Shown: piece by piece, positions 58,980 to 64,000 of the stretch
How positions within the stretch are numbered: the first letter of the stretch is position 1
Layout: each line of letters starts with the position of its first letter
Source of the DNA: Enterobacter sp. Bisph1
GTDB taxonomy: Bacteria > Pseudomonadota > Gammaproteobacteria > Enterobacterales > Enterobacteriaceae
NCBI RefSeq assembly: GCF_000814905.1
Contig: NZ_JXAG01000044.1
Span: 1-64,000 of the forward strand
DNA length: 64,000 nt
Direction of reading: 5' to 3'
Notes under the pieces: generated by a model
Told to the model about the DNA's origin: nothing
Seen by the model: only the letters and a program-made list of their open reading frames with translations
Databases searched by the model: none
Made by a program: the position numbers and the translations under genes

Positions 58980-60161
58980 GTGAAAAATTACAAAGTCATC
59001 ACCCCGCTTTTTCCAACCTATGCACAAGTGAAAGCGATGATGAAAGCCGTTTCCGGCTATTCGGTCAAATCCGTGCGCAACATGATTAATGCGATTCGTG
59101 AACAAACCGGCACACCGCAAAATCCCGTCGACTGGTCTGAACCCGATATGTGGATCAGCGAACGTTTAACCGGTGAAGATGCTGTAATAGCCCGCCGCAT
59201 TTGGAATCAGGACGATCATATTCTCAACCCTCGCCATAGCTACGGCTGCTATTTATTTCTTAATCTTCCGCTGTTTGAATTGATGGCCACGACGTACAAA
59301 GATGCCTGGATTCCGACGCAACGGGGTGAAAAGTTTCTCAATGATGACGAAGCCACGCTGCGATCTCTCGACGATCATGAGGGATTACTGCAATTGCTTG
59401 AGCTGCTGGCCGGACGTGAAATGTCCCGGCGTGCCGATCTATTACCGGAATGGCAGGCGTTTTTACATCAACACTCAAAATTTGCCTCCACCAGCTCGAT
59501 CAAAAGCACGCTCTATTCTCGCCTGTATAACCTTATCGATCGTGACATGGTTGCCCGTGAAGGCATGAGTTATCGCATTACGGATAACGGTCGCGCGTGG
59601 CTGGGTAAAGCCTTGCCAACGCGCAGAGCCGATCCGCGCAAGGTGCTGTTAGAAGCGGTTAAACGCTATAACCAGCAGCAAAAAGAGCTGCTGCGCGAAC
59701 AGATAAGCACCATGAATCCTTATAAATTTGAGCATTTAATCGGTCAACTTCTGGAAGCAATGGGCTATGAGCAGGTAGAAGTCACCAAAGCTTCGGGGGA
59801 TAAAGGCGTCGATGTAGTGGGCAGAGTGCAGGTGGGCATTACCACCATCACCGAAGTGGTGCAGGTGAAGCGGATGCAGAGCAATATTACCCGGCCGATT
59901 ATCGACCAGATGCGCGGCGCATTGCCTTACCACAGCGCGATTCGCGGTACGTTAATCACCACCGGCCGCTTTGCGGGTAACTGCGGAAAAGCGGCCCTGC
60001 ATCCCGGCGCAGCACCGATCACTTTAATTGATGGCGATCGTCTGCTGGAGCTGCTGATCGAGAATAATGTCGGCATTCGACGTAGCAATGCCGTCGAGCT
60101 GCTGGACGTTGATCTACAGCTTTTCGACGAGCTGGATGAAGGATTAAAAGGGGAAATTTAA
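58980..60161 (+). CDS. Mrr-type restriction endonuclease
   Basis: A 393-residue protein with GTG start. The N-terminal half is all-alpha/winged-helix-like and shares little with E. coli Mrr. The C-terminal Mrr_cat domain starts at MNPYKFEHLIGQLLEAMGY (about 243). The PD-(D/E)xK site is D278 in KGVDVVG and Q295-V-K297 in EVVQVKRMQ, the QxK variant typical of Mrr. A methylation-dependent (type IV) nuclease is inferred. It sits where E. coli mrr does, next to yjiA, but is about 90 residues longer. No hsd or mcr genes accompany it. Confidence 0.85.
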   Translation: MKNYKVITPLFPTYAQVKAMMKAVSGYSVKSVRNMINAIREQTGTPQNPVDWSEPDMWISERLTGEDAVIARRIWNQDDHILNPRHSYGCYLFLNLPLFELMATTYKDAWIPTQRGEKFLNDDEATLRSLDDHEGLLQLLELLAGREMSRRADLLPEWQAFLHQHSKFASTSSIKSTLYSRLYNLIDRDMVAREGMSYRITDNGRAWLGKALPTRRADPRKVLLEAVKRYNQQQKELLREQISTMNPYKFEHLIGQLLEAMGYEQVEVTKASGDKGVDVVGRVQVGITTITEVVQVKRMQSNITRPIIDQMRGALPYHSAIRGTLITTGRFAGNCGKAALHPGAAPITLIDGDRLLELLIENNVGIRRSNAVELLDVDLQLFDELDEGLKGEI

Positions 60162-60220
60162 GCGGCTTATCACGGCACTAAGCACGTATGCCAGCAATAC
60201 AAGAGGTTAAACAGGCTTAA

Positions 60221-60250
60221 TTGCCGGGTAAGCGCTTACTTACCCGGCAA
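60221..60250. terminator. Stem-loop between the mrr-like gene and sad
   Basis: Perfect 12-bp stem TTGCCGGGTAAG/CTTACCCGGCAA with a 6-base loop between two convergent genes. It is likely a bidirectional terminator although flanking T runs are short. Confidence 0.75.
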
Positions 60251-60295
60251 ATCAGTTAGTTGTTAACACGGCACACTTCACCGGTTAACCCGCAG

Positions 60296-61666
60296 CTACT
60301 TATGCACCACCACCAGCTTCTGGTTAACAAACTCTTTAATGCCTAAATCCGAGAGTTCGCGGCCAAACCCGGAGCGTTTCACCCCGCCGAACGGCAGCTC
60401 TGCGGCGGTATCCGTCAGCCAGTTGATATACACCATCCCGGTTTCAATACGCGACGCCATCTGTTTAGCGCGGTCGATATTGCGGCTGAAAATAGCGCCG
60501 CCGAGACCGTAGTGGGAATCGTTCGCCAGCCGTACCGCTTCCTCATCATTATTCACCACATAGATCTGCGCTACCGGGCCGAAAAACTCCTCAAAGTACG
60601 CCGGATTATCACGGGTGATATGGGTCAAAATGGTCGGTTCAAAGAAGTTGCCTTCGCCACTGGCGGGCTTACCGCCAAAGTGCAGTTTCGCGCCATGCTG
60701 CACCGCATCGCTCACCTGTTTACTGAGGGTATCAAGGGCGTCTTTCGATGAGAGCGGGCCAAGGGTAGTGCTTTCATCCAGCGGATCGCCAATCTTCACC
60801 TGTTGAAATGCGTCGGTGAACTGGCGCATAAACTGGTCGGCAATATCCTGATGAATGATAAACCGTTTTGCCGCGGTACAGACCTGCCCGGCGTTCGCCA
60901 GCCGCGCCTGTACGCCAATCTCGACGGCTTTTTGCAAATCCGCATCATCGAGTACGATAAACACATCGTTGCCGCCCAACTCCAGCGTCGATTTTTTGAT
61001 ATGTTTTGCCGCCTGTGCCGCCACCGCGCTGCCGGCTTTTTCCGATCCCGTTAGCGCCGCGCCCTGTACGCGCGGATCGGCAATAATCGCCGCGACCTGA
61101 TCGGACGAGATAAACAGATTGGTCCACGCCCCTTCCGGCGCACCCGCTTCGCGCACCAGGTGGGCAAAGGATTCCGCGCACTGCGGCACAATGCTGGCAT
61201 GTTTACAGATAACCGGGTTACCGGCGGCCAGGTTCGGTGCCAGCACGCGCATCAGTTGGTAATAAGGGAAGTTCCACGGCTCGACCGCCATAATCACGCC
61301 AATCGGATGGTGTTCAACCCAGGCTTCACCGAGGTCCGTTTGGTACTTCACCGGTGCAAGGAAAGTTTTGGCGTTATCCGCGTAGTAGCGAGCGATCTGC
61401 GCACAAATTTTCACTTCGCTGCGGCTCTGCGCAATTAACTTGCCCATCTCCCGGCTGGCTATTTTCGCCAGTTCTTCCTGCTGGCTTTCCAGCAGATCGG
61501 CAAGTTTATGCAGTATCGGTAAACGCTGTTCAATATCGCCCTTTGACCAGGCAGAGTGGTACAACGCATCGGCCTTACGTAGTGTCACTTCAATATCGGC
61601 GTCGCTGTGGTTGGGGTACGCTTTAATCAGCTGATTATTTGCAGGATTGACTGTTTGGTACGCCAT
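60296..61666 (-). CDS. sad: NAD-type succinate-semialdehyde dehydrogenase (Sad/YneI family)
   Basis: Aldehyde dehydrogenase of 456 residues, the short form without the N-terminal extension. The general base is Glu229 in TLELGGND and the nucleophile is Cys263 in NAGQVCTAAKR. The C-terminal GVKRSGFGRELSDLG is typical. The closest family recalled is E. coli Sad (YneI), which oxidises succinate semialdehyde with NAD; other small aldehydes are possible. It lies alone on the minus strand with AAGGAGA before the ATG. E. coli has yneI elsewhere (near 35 min), so the position here is not syntenic. Confidence 0.88.
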   Translation of the reverse strand: MAYQTVNPANNQLIKAYPNHSDADIEVTLRKADALYHSAWSKGDIEQRLPILHKLADLLESQQEELAKIASREMGKLIAQSRSEVKICAQIARYYADNAKTFLAPVKYQTDLGEAWVEHHPIGVIMAVEPWNFPYYQLMRVLAPNLAAGNPVICKHASIVPQCAESFAHLVREAGAPEGAWTNLFISSDQVAAIIADPRVQGAALTGSEKAGSAVAAQAAKHIKKSTLELGGNDVFIVLDDADLQKAVEIGVQARLANAGQVCTAAKRFIIHQDIADQFMRQFTDAFQQVKIGDPLDESTTLGPLSSKDALDTLSKQVSDAVQHGAKLHFGGKPASGEGNFFEPTILTHITRDNPAYFEEFFGPVAQIYVVNNDEEAVRLANDSHYGLGGAIFSRNIDRAKQMASRIETGMVYINWLTDTAAELPFGGVKRSGFGRELSDLGIKEFVNQKLVVVHK

Positions 61667-62105
61667 ATCAGGTCTCCTTATTTTACCGCTTAGGGTATTA
61701 AGGGTAGTAAAGATGGCCGGTGATGAAAGTAAAGTTGGGTATATACGGAGAGTTCTGAGGTAAAACGTTTATTAAACGCACGGGATGATAAAAAACAGCA
61801 GCCGTTAAAAGAAATTAATAATGTCGATAACATAGTGGAACACTATTACTCATTAATAACGACACTGCATGTATGCGCCTCGCCATTTTCACCATTATTA
61901 TTTTAATTCAATAGGTTGAACAACCCTGCTGCGGGCGCCGCAGGAAATTTCGCTTATTGAGTACAATTATGGCTATCGATCCCGGCTCAGGGAATTATGC
62001 GTGGCCTGCCTAGACTTTTTCTTTACGTTATTTATTGCAACTCAATATCTACCAAGAAAATGCTACTGCTGAATTTAATTATTGTGGAAAACGCTTTAAG
62101 AAAAG
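61667..62105. other. AT-rich intergenic region between sad and the toxin gene
   Basis: About 440 bases without an ORF. A perfect small inverted repeat ATAGTG-GAA-CACTAT at 61832-61846, 165 bases upstream of sad, may be a regulator site. Nothing else is recognised. Confidence 0.6.
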
Positions 62106-62411
62106 CTATTCAAATAGCTCCGCATGGGTACCGAGGTCAGTAAACACCACCAAATGTTTCGCTTCATCCACACGATAAACCCGTAAATAGTCACCACCAA
62201 TATGCAGTTCACGAAAACCCGCCAAATTTCCGCTTAAGGGGTGATCGTTATACTGCGGCGGAAGGGGACCGCCCGAAAGCACCAGAGATAAAATCGCGGC
62301 GGTCTCATGCATATCTCTGCGGCCCGCTTTATTGTAACGTTGCCAGGCTTTCACAAAGCTTTTGGTGTAATCAGAGCGGTAAGGCAGTGGCGCGCGTTTA
62401 CTCTTTACCAT
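62106..62411 (-). CDS. YafQ-family mRNA interferase toxin
   Basis: A 101-residue RelE-superfamily toxin of the YafQ branch. Residues matching the E. coli YafQ active site are H57 (DHPL), H70, D74, H96 and F100 (GTHAELF). The tryptophan next to the aspartate in E. coli is Y75 here. The family cleaves mRNA in the ribosomal A site. The ATG overlaps the end of the antitoxin gene by 14 bases, the common antitoxin-first order. Confidence 0.87.
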   Translation of the reverse strand: MVKSKRAPLPYRSDYTKSFVKAWQRYNKAGRRDMHETAAILSLVLSGGPLPPQYNDHPLSGNLAGFRELHIGGDYLRVYRVDEAKHLVVFTDLGTHAELFE

Positions 62412-62670
62412 CGTTTAAGCTGTCCATTAGCTGATTAATGCCCTCAAAGCGTCCATGCTGGTGGGTTGCGATCTCTTCGGCTTCACTCATCGCTTTGCGC
62501 AATCGCGCGTTCGGTTTACGCGACACATCAAAGGGAATACCTTCATTTTTCACGATTTGCTCCGCAAACAAGCGTATCGCCGTGCTCCAGTTAAGGCCGC
62601 AGCTTTCGAGCACCTCCCCAGCGCGCGCTTTCAATTCACTGTCGATACGCGATCGAATAACTGAATCCAT
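62398..62670 (-). CDS. DinJ/RelB-family antitoxin
   Basis: A 90-residue antitoxin. The ribbon-helix-helix DNA-binding N-terminus MDSVIRSRIDSELKARAGEV is followed by LESCGLNWSTAIRLFAEQIV, characteristic of DinJ. The C-terminal half is acidic and would wrap the toxin. ATG at 62670 is chosen over the longer frame because it starts the RHH motif and has AGGAGGGTG-like sequence (GGAGGGTGTT) upstream. It is probably autoregulated through the 62689-62710 palindromes. Confidence 0.88.
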   Translation of the reverse strand: MDSVIRSRIDSELKARAGEVLESCGLNWSTAIRLFAEQIVKNEGIPFDVSRKPNARLRKAMSEAEEIATHQHGRFEGINQLMDSLNDGKE

Positions 62671-62688
62671 AACACCCTCCTGAATACG

Positions 62689-62710
62689 TGTAGCCACATT
62701 GTAGCTACAA
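62689..62710. promoter_or_regulatory. Twin operator of the dinJ-yafQ-like operon
   Basis: TGTAGCCACA (62689-62698) and the perfect palindrome TTGTAGCTACAA (62699-62710) lie 11 bases apart, one helical turn, just upstream of the antitoxin ATG. This is as expected for a ribbon-helix-helix repressor. Confidence 0.72.
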
Positions 62711-62756
62711 AATTCGCGCATTGCATCATCTCCGCGTTCCGCTCTATGCTTAACGG

Positions 62757-64000
62757 ATGGAAAAATTAGCCGAACTCAAGCGTGCCAAGCGACTGGCGCT
62801 CTCGCTGTTGCTGGTGGCGGCCGCGACCTTTGTCACCACGCTCTTCCTGCCGCCCAACTTCTGGGTGAGCGGGGTAAAAGCCATTGCCGAAGCGGCGATG
62901 GTCGGCGCACTCGCGGACTGGTTCGCGGTGGTGGCGCTGTTTCACCGCGTGCCTTTACCGTTTATCTCGCGCCATACGGCGATTATTCCGCGTAATAAAG
63001 ATCGCATCGGCGACAACCTCGGCCAGTTTGTGCAGGAGAAGTTTCTCGATACCCAGTCGCTGGTAGCCTTGATCCAGCGTCATCAGCCTGCGCAGATGAT
63101 TGGCGTTTGGTTCAGCGAGCCAGAAAACGCCCAGCGCGTGGGCAAGCACCTGTTGCAGGTGGTCGGCGGTTTTCTGGAGATGGCCGACGATAGCCGCATC
63201 CAGCGTTTATTACGTCGCGCGGTGCATAAAGCCATCGATAAGGTCGATCTTACCCAGACCAGCGCCCTGCTGCTGGAAAGCCTGACGCGTAACAATCGTC
63301 ATCAAAAACTGTTGGATACGTTAATTACCCAGCTTATTGCACTGCTGCAAAAAGAGAGCAGCCGCGAATTTATTGCCCGCCAGATTGTGCACTGGCTCAA
63401 GACCGATCACCCGATGAAAGCGAAGCTGCTGCCCACCGAGTGGCTGGGGGAACAGAGCGCGGAGTGGGTTTCTGATGCGGTCAATTCACTGCTGGATGAT
63501 ATTAATGCCGACAGCACGCACCAGATCCGCCAGGCCTTCGATCGCGCCACGATGAAGCTGATCGCCAATCTGAAAAACGATCCGGAGATGGCCGAGCGTG
63601 CCGACAACATCAAAGAGTATTTGAAAAACGACGAGACCTTTAACCGTTACGTCGGTGAAATGTGGGGCGATCTGCGCAACTGGATGAAAGCCGATATGCA
63701 GTCTGAAGATTCGCGGATGCAAAAACGCATTACCGACGCGGGTCTGTGGTTTGGCGAAACCCTGTTGGCAGACGGCGCGCTGCGCGCCTCGCTGAATGAA
63801 CATCTGGAGCAGGCTGCGCACCGCGTGGCACCGGAGTTCGCCGCGTTCCTGACCCGTCATATCAGCGACACGGTAAAAAGCTGGGACGCGCGGGATATGT
63901 CCTGGCAAATCGAACTCAATATCGGCAAAGACCTGCAATATATCCGCGTTAACGGAACGCTGGTCGGCGGAACAATTGGCTTGATACTCTATCTGCTGTC
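62757..64000 (+). CDS. yjiN: DUF445 inner-membrane protein YjiN (C-terminus cut by window)
   Basis: 415 codons are inside the window, starting [21 protein letters not shown] hydrophobic N-terminal segment is followed by the DUF445 signature [21 protein letters not shown], a long helical soluble part, and a second hydrophobic stretch at the very end ([14 protein letters not shown]) where the window stops. Matches E. coli YjiN. The function is unknown. It is divergent from the toxin-antitoxin operon, which starts 86 bases away. The frame is intact. Confidence 0.92.
   Translation, partial: MEKLAELKRAKRLALSLLLVAAATFVTTLFLPPNFWVSGVKAIAEAAMVGALADWFAVVALFHRVPLPFISRHTAIIPRNKDRIGDNLGQFVQEKFLDTQSLVALIQRHQPAQMIGVWFSEPENAQRVGKHLLQVVGGFLEMADDSRIQRLLRRAVHKAIDKVDLTQTSALLLESLTRNNRHQKLLDTLITQLIALLQKESSREFIARQIVHWLKTDHPMKAKLLPTEWLGEQSAEWVSDAVNSLLDDINADSTHQIRQAFDRATMKLIANLKNDPEMAERADNIKEYLKNDETFNRYVGEMWGDLRNWMKADMQSEDSRMQKRITDAGLWFGETLLADGALRASLNEHLEQAAHRVAPEFAAFLTRHISDTVKSWDARDMSWQIELNIGKDLQYIRVNGTLVGGTIGLILYLL

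Overview
The window is chromosomal DNA of a member of the Enterobacteriaceae. Almost every protein reads as a close relative of an Escherichia coli K-12 protein, and the order follows the E. coli 97-100 min region through the thr operon (thrABC to arcA, deo, fhuF, dnaTC, opgB, tsr, yjiN). Several differences from K-12 rule out E. coli itself: creBCD, yjjI/yjjW, yjjQ and hsd/mcr are missing, and ohr and an adi/gadE/hde block are present. The genus cannot be fixed from the sequence alone; relatives of Enterobacter, Kosakonia or Lelliottia are plausible.

Layout. 1-3917 (minus): the threonine operon thrL-thrA-thrB-thrC, with leader peptide and attenuator. 4128-6165: lasT, the microprotein yjjY and arcA. 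6228-9365: creA, rob, gpmB, yjjX and trpR. 9439-18798: slt, ettA, the serB-radA-nadR operon, ytjB and lplA. 18889-23120 (minus): the deoCABD nucleoside-catabolic operon with DeoR and CRP-type sites upstream. 23574-31185: yjjV, yjjU, ytjA, osmY, prfC, yjjG, rimI, holD and rsmC. 31355-31672: three tandem tRNA-Leu(CAG) genes. 31704-36339: a Fur-boxed DUF1435 gene, a diguanylate cyclase, fhuF, an orphan PTS EIIC with an overlapping upstream ORF and twin operator, and a YbaK-type deacylase.

36385-47519 is the accessory stretch. It holds bglJ without yjjQ, a 1.1-kb gene-free AT-rich segment, yjjPB, ohrR-ohr, and then a composite acid-resistance block. In that block the arginine system (adiA, adiY, adiC) is split by gadE, hdeD and hdeA, genes that in E. 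coli K-12 lie in a separate acid-fitness island. AdiA consumes protons in the cytoplasm, AdiC exchanges arginine for agmatine, HdeA protects periplasmic proteins, HdeD is a membrane protein, and AdiY and GadE are regulators. This composite arrangement is the most unusual feature seen.

47672-58375 returns to the backbone: dnaT-dnaC-yjjA, opgB, a GNAT enzyme, tsr with a sigma-28 promoter, and btsT-yjiX-yjiA. 58980-64000 corresponds to the E. coli immigration-control region. It is reduced here to one Mrr-type restriction endonuclease, followed by a succinate-semialdehyde dehydrogenase, a DinJ-YafQ toxin-antitoxin pair with a twin operator, and the truncated start of yjiN. Functions are assigned from remembered family sequences and visible motifs; no database search was run.
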